Shown: in pieces, positions 56,143 through 64,000 of the stretch
Layout of the letters: each line of letters starts with the position of its first letter
Numbering within the stretch: position 1 is the first letter of the stretch
Origin: Gammaproteobacteria bacterium
GTDB taxonomy: Bacteria; Pseudomonadota; Gammaproteobacteria; Nevskiales; Nevskiaceae
NCBI GenBank assembly: GCA_028871525.1
Contig: JAGWMX010000001.1
Span: 1-64,000 of the forward strand
DNA: 64,000 bases
Reading direction: 5' to 3'
Position numbers and translations under genes: made by a program
Notes under the pieces: model-generated
The model's input: the letters and a program-made list of their open reading frames with translations, nothing else
What the model was told of the DNA's origin: nothing
Database searches by the model: none

Positions 56143-57117
56143 ATGAAAGCGATTGTGTGCCGCGAACTGGGCCCGCCGGAAAAGCTGGTTCTCGATGAAG
56201 TCGCCGACCCCGGCTGCGGCACCGGCGAGGCCGTTATCCGCGTGCGCGCCGCCGGCGTCAATTTCCCGGATACGCTGCTGATCGAAGGCCGTTATCAGAT
56301 GCGGCTGCAGCCGCCATTCACGCCGGGCGCGGAGGTCGCCGGCGAAGTGCTGAAAACCGGCCCCGGCGTCAAAAGCCTGGCCGTCGGCCAACGCGTCGCC
56401 GCGGTGTTACCGTCCGGCGGCTATGCCGAGCAGGTGTGTGCGCCGGCACAAACGATGCTGCCGCTGCCCGATTCGCTGGATTTCGTTCACGCCGCGGCCT
56501 TTCCGCTGGTCTACGGCACCGCCCTGCACGCGCTGGACCAGCGCGGCCAGCTGCAACCCGGCGAGACGCTGCTGGTGCTCGGCGCCGCCGGCGGCACCGG
56601 CCTGGCCGCGGTGCAGCTTGGCAAACTGCTGGGCGCGCGTGTCATCGCCGCCGCCTCAAACGAGGCAAAACTCGGGTTCTGCCGCAATCACGGCGCCGAC
56701 GAAACGATCAATTACGAGCGCGACAGCCTGAAACAGCGGGTCAAGGCGCTGACCGGCGGCCGCGGCGCCGACGTCATCTTTGATCCGGTCGGCGACCGCT
56801 GGGCCGCCGACTGCCTGTCGAGCCTGGCCTGGAACGGACGCTGGCTGATCACCGGCTTCGCCGGCGGCACCATCCCGCAGATCCCGGCCAACAAGCTGCT
56901 GCTCAAGGGTGCGGCCGCGGCCGGCGTGTTCTGGGGCAGCTTCGTCGCCCGCGAGCCGCAGAAAAATCTCGACAACTTCAAGCGCCTGTTCGCCTGGCAG
57001 GCGGCAGGCCGCCTGCAACCGCCGGTGACGCGCACCTATCCGCTGGCGCAGGCCGGCCAGGCGCTGCGCGACCTGCTCGAACGCCGCGCCACCGGCAAAC
57101 TGGTGTTGTTGCCCTAA
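56143..57117 (+). CDS. NADPH:quinone oxidoreductase-family (zinc-free MDR) protein
   Basis: This 324-residue medium-chain reductase lacks structural zinc cysteines. It shows AAGVNFPDTLLIEGRYQ, PFTPGAEVAGEV, the nucleotide motif VLGAAGGTGLAAVQLGKLLG and a C-terminal RRATGKLVL. It probably reduces quinones or enoyl substrates with NADPH. ATG 56143 follows an A-rich stretch. No neighbour suggests a substrate. Confidence 0.88.
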   Translation: MKAIVCRELGPPEKLVLDEVADPGCGTGEAVIRVRAAGVNFPDTLLIEGRYQMRLQPPFTPGAEVAGEVLKTGPGVKSLAVGQRVAAVLPSGGYAEQVCAPAQTMLPLPDSLDFVHAAAFPLVYGTALHALDQRGQLQPGETLLVLGAAGGTGLAAVQLGKLLGARVIAAASNEAKLGFCRNHGADETINYERDSLKQRVKALTGGRGADVIFDPVGDRWAADCLSSLAWNGRWLITGFAGGTIPQIPANKLLLKGAAAAGVFWGSFVAREPQKNLDNFKRLFAWQAAGRLQPPVTRTYPLAQAGQALRDLLERRATGKLVLLP

Positions 57118-57131
57118 AGCCGCGCCGCGGA

Positions 57132-57368
57132 TCACGCCGGGCGTCCGCAATCCCGGACTGCAGTGCACGGCGTCGCGGCTGGGCCGCGCGCCGCCTCGAT
57201 CCGCACGGCACCGGCGGTGGTCGCCACCGTCCCGACGCCGGCCTGCGGTACCTGTGCCAGCACCACCACGCTACTGAACATCAGCAGAGTGGCCGTCAGT
57301 GCCAGCAGCAGCGCCAGTGCGCGCTGGCGCGGGCTCGAGTTGAAATCGTGAGTGTGGAATGCGTACAT
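57132..57368 (-). CDS. Hypothetical small single-helix protein
   Basis: This 78-codon frame has one hydrophobic helix or signal peptide (ALALLLALTATLLMFSSVVVLA) and a short Ala/Thr-rich tail with two cysteines. A weak GAGA lies before the ATG. It is divergent from miaB and convergent with the oxidoreductase gene. I do not recognise a family; it may be a small secreted protein or spurious. Confidence 0.45.
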   Translation of the reverse strand: MYAFHTHDFNSSPRQRALALLLALTATLLMFSSVVVLAQVPQAGVGTVATTAGAVRIEAARGPAATPCTAVRDCGRPA

Positions 57369-57467
57369 GGAGGTTCTCGAATCGAAGGTGGCGGCGGCTT
57401 GCCGTCACAGCCTTGGATGCGCGGATCGGGCGCTGCGGTTGCAATCCGCCGGCCACGGAGGCTTGGG

Positions 57468-57473
57468 TATACT
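57468..57473 (+). promoter_or_regulatory. Candidate -10 box for miaB
   Basis: TATACT lies 27 bp before the miaB ATG, preceded by TTGGG as at the bamD promoter (TTGGGCTATACT there, TTGGGTATACT here). No good -35 is seen at normal spacing. Confidence 0.35.
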
Positions 57474-57500
57474 CAGCAGCCCGAATCTGATTGATCGCGG

Positions 57501-58847
57501 ATGCCGAAGCTGTACCTGAAAACCTACGGCTGTCAGATGAACGAGTACGACTCGTCGAAGATGGCCGCCGTGCTGGCCGCCTCGCACGGCTATACCGTCA
57601 CCGATGATCCGGACAACGCCGACCTGCTGCTGCTGAATACCTGCTCGGTGCGCGAAAAGGCGCAGGAGAAGGTGTTCTCGGAACTGGGCCGCTGGAAGGC
57701 CTGGAAAGCCGCCCGGCCGGGGCGCATGGTCGGTGTCGGCGGCTGTGTGGCGAGCCAGGAAGGCACGGCGATCATCGGTCGCGCGCCGATCGTCGATCTG
57801 ATCTTCGGCCCGCAGACGCTGCACCGCCTGCCGGAACTGCTGCAGCAGGCGCGTGCTACCGGCCGCCCGGCGGTGGACATCCGCTTCCCGGAGATCGAGA
57901 AATTCGACTGCCTGCCGGAGCCGCGCGCCAAGGGTCCGACCGCCTTCGTCTCGGTGATGGAAGGCTGCAGCAAGTACTGCAGCTTCTGCATCGTGCCGTA
58001 CACCCGCGGCGAGGAAGTCAGCCGGCCGCTGGTTGACGTGCTGGCCGAAGTGCACAAGCTCGCCGCGCAAGGCGTGCGCGAGGTCACTTTGCTGGGTCAG
58101 AACGTCAACGCCTACCGCGGCGCCACGCCCGACGGCGAAGCCGCCGATCTGGCGCTGCTGATCGCCTGCGCGGCGCGCATCGACGGCATCGGCCGCGTGC
58201 GCTTCACCACCAGCCATCCAGCCGAGTTCACCGACGCCCTGATCGACGCGTTCCGCGACGAGCCCAAGCTGGCCGGTTATCTGCACCTGCCGGTGCAGTC
58301 CGGCTCGGATCGCATCCTCGGCATGATGAAACGCGGCTACACCTGCGCCGGCTATCTGGACAGAATCCGACGGCTGCGCGAGGCGCGTCCGGGCATCGGC
58401 CTGTCTTCCGATTTCATCGTCGGCTTCCCGGGCGAGAGCGACGAGGATTTCGAGCAGACGATGGCATTGATCGAACGCGCGCGTTTCGATCAGGCGTACT
58501 CCTTCATCTACAGCCCGCGGCCAGGCACGCCGGCGGCGCGCCTGCGCGACAGCGTCCCGACGGAAACCAAGCAGGCACGGCTGGCGCGGCTGCAGGCGCG
58601 CATCCGTGACTTCGGCGCCGAATACGCTGGCGCGCTGGTCGGCACCGCACAGCGGGTGCTGCTGGAAAAGCCGTCGCTCAAAAACCGCGGCTGGCTGGCC
58701 GGCAAGACCGAGTGCAACCGCTGGGTCAACCTGCCGGCGCCGGCGGCCGGCGCGCAGCGGTTGATCGGACGCTTCGCCGCGGTCGAGATCACCGAGGCGC
58801 TGACCAACTCGTTGCGCGGCCGGCTGCTGCGGGTCGAAAATCTTTGA
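57501..58847 (+). CDS. miaB: tRNA-2-methylthio-N6-dimethylallyladenosine synthase
   Basis: MiaB methylthiolates i6A37 in tRNAs reading U-starting codons. The 448-residue protein has the N-terminal UPF0004 cluster cysteines ([26 protein letters not shown]), radical-SAM CSKYCSFC (near 155-162) and a C-terminal TRAM domain. It heads the conserved miaB-phoH-ybeY-corC operon. Confidence 0.97.
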   Translation: MPKLYLKTYGCQMNEYDSSKMAAVLAASHGYTVTDDPDNADLLLLNTCSVREKAQEKVFSELGRWKAWKAARPGRMVGVGGCVASQEGTAIIGRAPIVDLIFGPQTLHRLPELLQQARATGRPAVDIRFPEIEKFDCLPEPRAKGPTAFVSVMEGCSKYCSFCIVPYTRGEEVSRPLVDVLAEVHKLAAQGVREVTLLGQNVNAYRGATPDGEAADLALLIACAARIDGIGRVRFTTSHPAEFTDALIDAFRDEPKLAGYLHLPVQSGSDRILGMMKRGYTCAGYLDRIRRLREARPGIGLSSDFIVGFPGESDEDFEQTMALIERARFDQAYSFIYSPRPGTPAARLRDSVPTETKQARLARLQARIRDFGAEYAGALVGTAQRVLLEKPSLKNRGWLAGKTECNRWVNLPAPAAGAQRLIGRFAAVEITEALTNSLRGRLLRVENL

Positions 58848-59845
58848 ACACCCCCGCTGACCCGCCCGCGGTACGCACCGAGCTGGCGCTGGAACCCGAC
58901 GACGGCACCCGACTGGCCAACCTCACCGGGCCATTCGACGCCCACCTGCGCGCCATCGAACTGGGTCTGGGCATCGAGATCCGCAACCGCGGCAACCGTT
59001 TCTCGCTGCATGGTCCGGCGGCGCCGGTGGCGCGCGCGGAACAGGTGCTGCGCGAGCTGTACGCCGCCGCCGAGGACGCACTCGACGCCGAACAGGTGCA
59101 TTTGGCGCTGGCCGAAAGCGGCGCCGCAGACCTCGACGCGCCGGCGGAGAAATCCGGCGACGTCGTCATCCGCACCCGGCGCGGCGTGATCCGCGGCCGC
59201 AGCGCGCAGCAGCGCGTCTATCTGCGCTCGATCGCCGCACACGATCTGAGTTTCGGCGTCGGCCCGGCCGGCACCGGCAAGACCTATCTGAGCGTCGCCA
59301 GTGCGGTATCGGCACTGGAACGCGACCGGGTGCGGCGACTGGTGCTGGTGCGCCCGGCGGTCGAAGCCGGCGAGAAACTCGGCTTTCTGCCCGGCGACAT
59401 GGCGCAGAAAATCGACCCCTACCTGCGCCCTTTGTACGACGCGCTCTACGAAATGCTCGGTTTCGATCGTGTCGCGCGGCTGGTCGAGCGCAGCGTCATC
59501 GAAGTGGCGCCGCTGGCATTCATGCGCGGCCGCTCGCTCAATGAGAGTTTCGTGATTCTCGACGAAGCGCAGAACACCACGGTCGAGCAGATGAAAATGT
59601 TTCTGACCCGCATCGGCTTTGGCTCGGTGGCGGTGGTGAACGGCGATATCACCCAGATCGACCTGCCCAAGGGCGTTGCCAGCGGGCTCAAGCACGCGCT
59701 GGCGGTGCTCGACGGCGTGGCCGGCATCGGCGTGACCCGATTCGGCCACGGCGACGTGGTGCGCCATCCGCTGGTGCAGGCGATCGTGCGCGCCTACCAG
59801 GCCCACGAAGCGCGCCCACGTGGCGGATCCCGGAGCGGCAGTTAG
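58844..59845 (+). CDS. ybeZ: PhoH-like ATPase (YbeZ)
   Basis: This 333-residue PhoH-family protein has a KH-like N-terminal part and a P-loop domain with Walker [12 protein letters not shown] (near 141) and Walker [12 protein letters not shown]. It works with YbeY in RNA metabolism. The likely start TTG 58844 overlaps the miaB stop; no ATG is available near the family start. Confidence 0.92.
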   Translation: MNTPADPPAVRTELALEPDDGTRLANLTGPFDAHLRAIELGLGIEIRNRGNRFSLHGPAAPVARAEQVLRELYAAAEDALDAEQVHLALAESGAADLDAPAEKSGDVVIRTRRGVIRGRSAQQRVYLRSIAAHDLSFGVGPAGTGKTYLSVASAVSALERDRVRRLVLVRPAVEAGEKLGFLPGDMAQKIDPYLRPLYDALYEMLGFDRVARLVERSVIEVAPLAFMRGRSLNESFVILDEAQNTTVEQMKMFLTRIGFGSVAVVNGDITQIDLPKGVASGLKHALAVLDGVAGIGVTRFGHGDVVRHPLVQAIVRAYQAHEARPRGGSRSGS

Positions 59846-59851
59846 CCAGCC

Positions 59852-60304
59852 ATGGGTGCGCAGATCAACCTGCAACGTCGAGTGCCGCCTGCGGGCATTC
59901 CATCGGCGGCGGCGCTGCGCGCCTGGGCCCAGGCGGCGATGGACGGCACCGCCGGCGAGCTGACGCTGCGCATCGTCGATGAAACCGAAAGTGCACGGCT
60001 CAACGGCCGCTTTCGCAACCGGCCCGACCCGACCAACGTGCTCTCGTTCGCCTACGACGCCGAACCGCTACAAGGCGCCGGCAGCGGCGATCTGCTCGGC
60101 GATGTGGTGATCTGCGCACCGCTGGTGGCGCGCGAGGCGCGCGCGCAACGCAAACCGCCGCGCGCGCATTGGGCGCATCTGGTGGTACATGGCGTGCTGC
60201 ACCTGCTCGGCCACGATCACCTCGATCCGGCCGATGCCCAGCGCATGGAAGCCCGCGAGCGTGAAATCCTCGCCACGCTCGGCTTCGCCGATCCCTATCG
60301 CTGA
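59852..60304 (+). CDS. ybeY: Endoribonuclease YbeY (16S rRNA 3' maturation)
   Basis: This 150-residue metal-dependent RNase is needed for 16S rRNA maturation and 70S quality control. The zinc motif H-G-V-L-H-L-L-G-H-D-H is complete (HGVLHLLGHDHL), and RPDPTNVLSFAYD is typical. It lies 6 bp after ybeZ and 15 bp before corC. Confidence 0.95.
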   Translation: MGAQINLQRRVPPAGIPSAAALRAWAQAAMDGTAGELTLRIVDETESARLNGRFRNRPDPTNVLSFAYDAEPLQGAGSGDLLGDVVICAPLVAREARAQRKPPRAHWAHLVVHGVLHLLGHDHLDPADAQRMEAREREILATLGFADPYR

Positions 60305-60319
60305 AGCCGGCCCCGGTCC

Positions 60320-61165
60320 ATGTCCGACACCCCGCAACCGAGGCGGCCGCGCGCAGGCTGGTGGCGCCGGCTGATGCGCCGTCTCGGCAGCGCGCCGCTG
60401 TCACGCGAAGACCTGCGCCAAGCGCTCCACGAAGCTTCACGGCAGGGCCTGATCGATCCCGACGCCGCCGAGATGATCGGCGGCGTATTCGAGAGCGGCG
60501 AACTGCAGGTGCGCGACATCATGATCCCGCGTGCGCAGATGGTGGTGATCGAGCGTGACTGGCCGCTGCAGCGACTGCTGCAGACGGCGGTAGAGTCCGG
60601 GCATTCGCGCTTTCCGGTCATCGGCGATTCGCGCGACGAGGTGGTCGGCATCCTGCTGGCCAAGGATCTGCTGCGCTGCACGCTGGACACCGATCCGGGC
60701 CAACCGCTGGCGGTCGAGCGCTGGCTGCGGCCAGCGCTGTTCGTGCCCGAGTCCAAGCGCGTCAACGTGCTGCTGCGTGAATTCAAGCGCGGCCGCAACC
60801 ACATGGCGATCGTCGCCGACGAATACGGCGGCGTCGCCGGTCTGGTGACCATCGAGGACGTGCTGGAGACCATCGTCGGCGAGATCGAGGACGAATACGA
60901 CGAGTCCGAATCGGCACCGATCCTGAAACTCGACCAGCGCCGCTATTCGATCAAGGGTCTGACCCCGATCGAGGAGTTCAATCGCTACTTCGGCGCCGAA
61001 TTTTCCGACGCGGACTTCGACACCGTCGCCGGGCTGGTGGTGCATGCTTTCGGCCGCATGCCGCGACGCGGCGAATCGGTGCGCATCGGCCGCTTCCAGT
61101 TCAACGTCCAACGCGCCGGCAGCCGCCGTGTGGATCTGCTGCAGGTGACACTTGCGCAAAATTAG
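60320..61165 (+). CDS. corC: CBS-domain protein CorC (YbeX)
   Basis: This 281-residue protein has paired CBS domains (VRDIMIPRAQMVVIE to FPVIGDSRDEVVGILLAKDL; FKRGRNHMAIVADEYGGVAG to LVTIEDVLE) and a C-terminal CorC_HlyC domain. CorC is linked to Mg/Co efflux and to ribosome metabolism. It has no membrane helices. It overlaps the next gene by 14 bp. Confidence 0.94.
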   Translation: MSDTPQPRRPRAGWWRRLMRRLGSAPLSREDLRQALHEASRQGLIDPDAAEMIGGVFESGELQVRDIMIPRAQMVVIERDWPLQRLLQTAVESGHSRFPVIGDSRDEVVGILLAKDLLRCTLDTDPGQPLAVERWLRPALFVPESKRVNVLLREFKRGRNHMAIVADEYGGVAGLVTIEDVLETIVGEIEDEYDESESAPILKLDQRRYSIKGLTPIEEFNRYFGAEFSDADFDTVAGLVVHAFGRMPRRGESVRIGRFQFNVQRAGSRRVDLLQVTLAQN

Positions 61166-62354
61166 CCTGACCGCACTGCTGGCACTCTGCAGCGCGTTCA
61201 GCTCTCCGGCCGCGCACGCCTGGAGCGCTGCACCGGCGGCGGTGCGCATCAGCCTGCTGACCTTCGGTCCCGGACAGATTTACTGGGAGCGTTTCGGCCA
61301 CAACGCGATCCTGGTACGCGACCCTCGTAACGGCGAGGCGCTCGTCTACAACTACGGCATCTTCGATTTTTCACAGAAGAACTTTTTTCTGAATTTCGCC
61401 CGCGGCGTGATGCGCTACCGCATCGCCGCCGACCCGCTGGGCGCCGATCTGGCGATGTACGCCGCCGAAGGCCGCTCGGTCACCGAGCAGGCGCTCGACC
61501 TGTCGCCGGCGCAGAGCGGGAAACTGGCGCGCTTCCTGGCCTGGAACGCGCGTCCCGAAAACGCGCAGTATGCCTACGACTACTTCGTCGACAATTGCTC
61601 GACGCGGGTGCGCGATGCACTGGATCTGGCGCTGGGCGGCATTTTGCACCGACAACTCACGGCGTTGCCGGCGGCTCACAACTATCGCTTCGAAGCCACC
61701 CGGCTGATCTGGCCGGACCACTGGCTGATGCTGGGCATGGATGTCGCGCTCGGCCCGGCCGCCGACCGGCCGCTGAACCTGTGGCAGGAGAGCTTCATTC
61801 CGATGGTGCTGGCCCGTGCGCTGCGCCAGGTGGCCGTGACCGACGCCGCCGGTCATGTGCGGCCGCTGGTGGTCGCCGAACGGGTGCTGCTGCCGGGCGC
61901 GCTGCCACCGGCGCCGGCCGCGCCACCCGATCTGCGGCTGCCGTTCCTGCTCGCCGGGCTGACGCTGGCGGCCATGCTGCTATGGCTGGCGCGCGCGGGA
62001 CGCGGCGCGCACCGGTGGCCGTTCACCGCGCTCGCCGGCACGTTGTGGCTGATCTGCGGCCTTGGCGGCCTGGTGCTGGCGGCGATGTGGAGCCTGACCG
62101 AACACTGGGCGGCCTGGGGCAACGAGAACCTGCTGCTGCTCGATCCGCTGTGCCTGTCGCTGCCGTGGCTGTGGCGGCGCGTTGACGGAGCCGGCCGTTG
62201 GCTGGCGACGCTGGTCGCACTGCTGGCGCTGGCCAGCCTGCCGCTGCGGCTGCTGCCAGGCGCCTATCAGCACAACCTCGCCTTTATCGCACTGCTGGCG
62301 CCGCCGCATCTAGCGCTGGCGTCCGCCGCCTGGCGCCGAGGCCGGACCGCGTGA
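61152..62354 (+). CDS. Lnb/DUF4105-family protein, candidate lipoprotein N-acyltransferase
   Basis: This 400-residue protein has a signal peptide (LTALLALCSAFSSPAAHA), a periplasmic DUF4105 domain with conserved His (ERFGHNAILV, near residue 50) and Cys (DYFVDNCSTRVRDAL, near 150), and five C-terminal helices (about 258-395). This is the layout of Lnb, the lipoprotein N-acyltransferase described in Bacteroides, and the His-then-Cys order fits a permuted NlpC/P60-like acyltransferase. It sits directly after corC, where lnt is found in most gammaproteobacteria; no lnt is present here. TTG 61152 is the likely start. Domain assignment is good, activity inferred. Confidence 0.75.
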   Translation: MRKISLTALLALCSAFSSPAAHAWSAAPAAVRISLLTFGPGQIYWERFGHNAILVRDPRNGEALVYNYGIFDFSQKNFFLNFARGVMRYRIAADPLGADLAMYAAEGRSVTEQALDLSPAQSGKLARFLAWNARPENAQYAYDYFVDNCSTRVRDALDLALGGILHRQLTALPAAHNYRFEATRLIWPDHWLMLGMDVALGPAADRPLNLWQESFIPMVLARALRQVAVTDAAGHVRPLVVAERVLLPGALPPAPAAPPDLRLPFLLAGLTLAAMLLWLARAGRGAHRWPFTALAGTLWLICGLGGLVLAAMWSLTEHWAAWGNENLLLLDPLCLSLPWLWRRVDGAGRWLATLVALLALASLPLRLLPGAYQHNLAFIALLAPPHLALASAAWRRGRTA

Positions 62355-63040
62355 GCGGTTATTTCACGCCCGCGTCGTTCAAATTTCTGCGCGCGCTGGC
62401 GCGTCACAACGAGCGCGCCTGGTTCGTGGCGCACAAAGCCGACTACCAGCGACACGTCCGCGACCCGTTCCTGCGCTTGATCGCCGATCTGACCGAACCG
62501 CTGACGCGCATCAGCCGGCACTACGTCGCCGATCCCAGACCGGTGGGCGGCTCGCTGTTCCGCATCCACCGCGACACCCGCTTCGCCCGCGACAAACGGC
62601 CGTACAAGGAGTGGGCCGGCGCCCGCTTCTTCCACCGGCGCGTGCGCGAAGTCGACGGCGACGCACCGAGCTTCTATCTGCACTTGCAGCCCGGCGACTG
62701 CTTCGTCGGCGGCGGCCTGTGGCATCCACAGCCGGCTGCGCTCAAACGTGTGCGCGCCTATCTCGTCAATAATCCGGCGAGCTGGAAGCAGGCCACCCGC
62801 AGCCCGGCATTTCGCCGCGCTTACACCTTGGGCGGTACTGCCCTGGTGCGGCCACCGCAGGGTTTCGCTCCTCAGCACGAGTTGATCGCGGACCTGAAAC
62901 GCAAGGACTTCGTCTGCACCGCGCCGCTCGACGACGCGGCCTTGTGCCGCGCCGATCTGCTGCGGACGATCGCCCGCCGCTTTCAGCGCGTCGCACCGCT
63001 GATCGACTGGCTGTGCGGCGCGCTGGATCTGGAGTTTTGA
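62351..63040 (+). CDS. DUF2461 (TIGR02453) family protein
   Basis: This 229-residue cytosolic protein is of the DUF2461 family: start SGYFTPASFKFLRALARHNE, central FRIHRDTRFARDKRPYKEWA and YLHLQPGDCFVGGGLWHP. No biochemical function is established to my knowledge. It starts at GTG 62351, overlapping the stop of the Lnb-like gene (GTGA), so it is translationally coupled and probably the operon end. Confidence 0.88.
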   Translation: MSGYFTPASFKFLRALARHNERAWFVAHKADYQRHVRDPFLRLIADLTEPLTRISRHYVADPRPVGGSLFRIHRDTRFARDKRPYKEWAGARFFHRRVREVDGDAPSFYLHLQPGDCFVGGGLWHPQPAALKRVRAYLVNNPASWKQATRSPAFRRAYTLGGTALVRPPQGFAPQHELIADLKRKDFVCTAPLDDAALCRADLLRTIARRFQRVAPLIDWLCGALDLEF

Positions 63041-63047
63041 GCGCCGG

Positions 63048-63247
63048 TTATTGAAGCGACCAGCAAATGTTTGAACACCGTGCAGGGTTTGCCGCCAGCG
63101 CGGTATGCGCATCGCACAGTCCGATGGCCGCTTCAATAACAAGGCGTGGTTTTTGCCATTGATCCGGCAGCATCGGCACGTCATCGACCGCAGGCGCTAT
63201 CGGCTGGAGCGTAAGCGTCGCTCAACCATCATGTTGCCGGATCAATG
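63048..63247 (-). repeat. Two-hairpin dispersed repeat, copy 3 (reversed)
   Basis: Hairpin B (TTATTGAAGCGACCA at 63048 with TGGCCGCTTCAATAA at about 63125-63139) comes first, then hairpin A (TTGATCCGGCAGCAT at about 63159 with ATGTTGCCGGATCAA to 63245). It fills the convergent gap between the DUF2461 gene and rmuC, may act as a two-way terminator, and includes the rmuC stop codon. Confidence 0.85.
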
Positions 63248-64000
63248 GTCTTCCGGCGGTGCCAATTCCGACGCCTGCGGCTTGCGGCTGACGTGATCCA
63301 GCGGCTCGACCTCGGTGATCTCCTTGTCCGCCGGCGCCGCCTGCAGGTCGCGGAAGCGCCGGGCCGATACCAGCACGCGGGTCTCCAGCGACGAGGTGGC
63401 GCTGTTGTAACTCTCCACCGCCTTGTCCAGGCCCTTGCCGAGTGCGGCCCAGTGCCCGGCCAGCGTCGCCAGCCGTTCGTACAGCTCCTTGCCCAGCGCG
63501 CTGATCTGCGCGGCGTTCTCGGCCAGCGCTTCCTGCCGCCAGCCGTAGGCCACCGCTTTGAGCAACGCGATCAGCGTGGTCGGGCTGGCCGGAATCACCC
63601 GGTTCTCGGCGCCGTATTCGATCAGGCCGAGGTCGTGCGTCAGCGCCGCTGAAAAAAACGCCTCGCCGGGCACGAACATCACCACGAACTCGGGCGTCGG
63701 GTCGAACTGCTCGAAGTAAGCCTTGCGGCCCAGCGCCTGCAGGTGATCGCGCACCTGCCGGGCGTGGCGCAGCAGCGCCGCCTGCCGGGCCTCGTCGGTT
63801 GGCGCCTCGACCGCTTCCAGGTAGGCTTCGACCGGCGCCTTGGCGTCGACCACCACGCGGCGGCCGCCCGGCAACCGCACGAGCAGGTCCGGCCGCTGCC
63901 GGCCCTGCTCGGTGGCCTGGCTGACCTGCTCCTCGAAGTCGCAGTGTTCGAGCATGCCGGCCATCTCCACCACCCGCCGCAGCTGCATCTCGCCCCAGCG
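63242..64000 (-). CDS. rmuC: DNA recombination protein RmuC (5' end outside window)
   Basis: The visible C-terminal 252 residues match RmuC, a coiled-coil, nuclease-fold protein that limits DNA inversions. Visible motifs are [16 protein letters not shown] at the window edge, [21 protein letters not shown] (the PD-(D/E)xK-like DAK), [16 protein letters not shown] and [20 protein letters not shown]. The gene continues past 64000. Its TGA (63242-63244) lies within the adjacent repeat. Confidence 0.92.
   Translation of the reverse strand, partial: RWGEMQLRRVVEMAGMLEHCDFEEQVSQATEQGRQRPDLLVRLPGGRRVVVDAKAPVEAYLEAVEAPTDEARQAALLRHARQVRDHLQALGRKAYFEQFDPTPEFVVMFVPGEAFFSAALTHDLGLIEYGAENRVIPASPTTLIALLKAVAYGWRQEALAENAAQISALGKELYERLATLAGHWAALGKGLDKAVESYNSATSSLETRVLVSARRFRDLQAAPADKEITEVEPLDHVSRKPQASELAPPEDH

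Noticed and set aside
53655-56261. 868-codon open frame opposite the second TonB receptor
   Set aside because: Antisense shadow with no domain resemblance and compositional bias typical of such frames.
62267-63184. 305-codon open frame opposite the DUF2461 gene
   Set aside because: Antisense shadow that begins inside repeat copy 3.

Overview
This 64 kb window is a high-GC, gene-dense chromosomal segment from a gammaproteobacterium. The gene orders murU-amgK/lptD-surA-pdxA-rsmA-apaH, rluD/bamD, pilS-pilR and miaB-phoH-ybeY-corC, and the sucCD-nadE-bamD neighbourhood, suggest the Xanthomonadales/Nevskiales area. I cannot name a genus. I see no tRNA, rRNA, CRISPR array, phage or complete insertion sequence.

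Layout. 0.2-3.3 kb: a short-chain dehydrogenase, argG and rnt. 3.3-9.1 kb: an envelope block, opgGH (osmoregulated periplasmic glucans) followed by a GNAT/PlsC pair that looks like olsBA (ornithine lipids). 9.2-10.1 kb: lipA with a single-base frameshift before its RSSYHA motif. 10.2-18.7 kb: murU-amgK (cell-wall recycling) diverging from an outer-membrane and housekeeping operon in which lptD and surA form one continuous reading frame, then pdxA, rsmA and apaH. 18.7-24.5 kb: an RND exporter with a YCF48-like partner, pgeF and rluD, all on the minus strand. 24.5-30 kb: bamD with a very long tail, then nadE and sucCD. 30-39 kb: pilSR, an SBF-like transporter, uvrA, an MFS transporter and moaB. 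39-50.8 kb: a TonB receptor and a complete soluble molybdenum formate dehydrogenase operon (fdsGBA-fdhD-fdsD) with its regulator, mobA, and the wreck of an oxalate/formate-type transporter. 50.8-57.4 kb: ssb, dacB, a DUF2946-like protein, a second TonB receptor and a quinone-oxidoreductase-like enzyme. 57.5-64 kb: miaB-phoH-ybeY-corC, then an Lnb/DUF4105 protein where lnt usually sits, a DUF2461 protein and the 3' part of rmuC.

Main points. (1) LptD, the outer-membrane LPS translocon, is fused in frame to SurA, the periplasmic chaperone that helps assemble it. The linker is a roughly 92%-identical copy of the 3' tail of bamD, which lies 11 kb away in the same window. SurA has lost its own signal peptide. 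All four LptD cysteines and both SurA parvulin domains remain. (2) An Lnb-type five-helix DUF4105 protein occupies the place of the lipoprotein N-acyltransferase gene lnt. (3) Three families of palindromic dispersed repeats occur. One supplies the start codon and part of the signal peptide or N-terminus of three unrelated genes; another interrupts the fds operon and supplies the stop codon of rmuC. (4) Inverted repeats between the fds operon and its ModE-like regulator are candidate operators.

Taken together, much of the window serves the cell envelope: LPS export, BAM, lipoproteins, glucans, aminolipids and peptidoglycan recycling. The other large theme is formate oxidation with molybdenum cofactor supply (moaB, mobA, fdhD).
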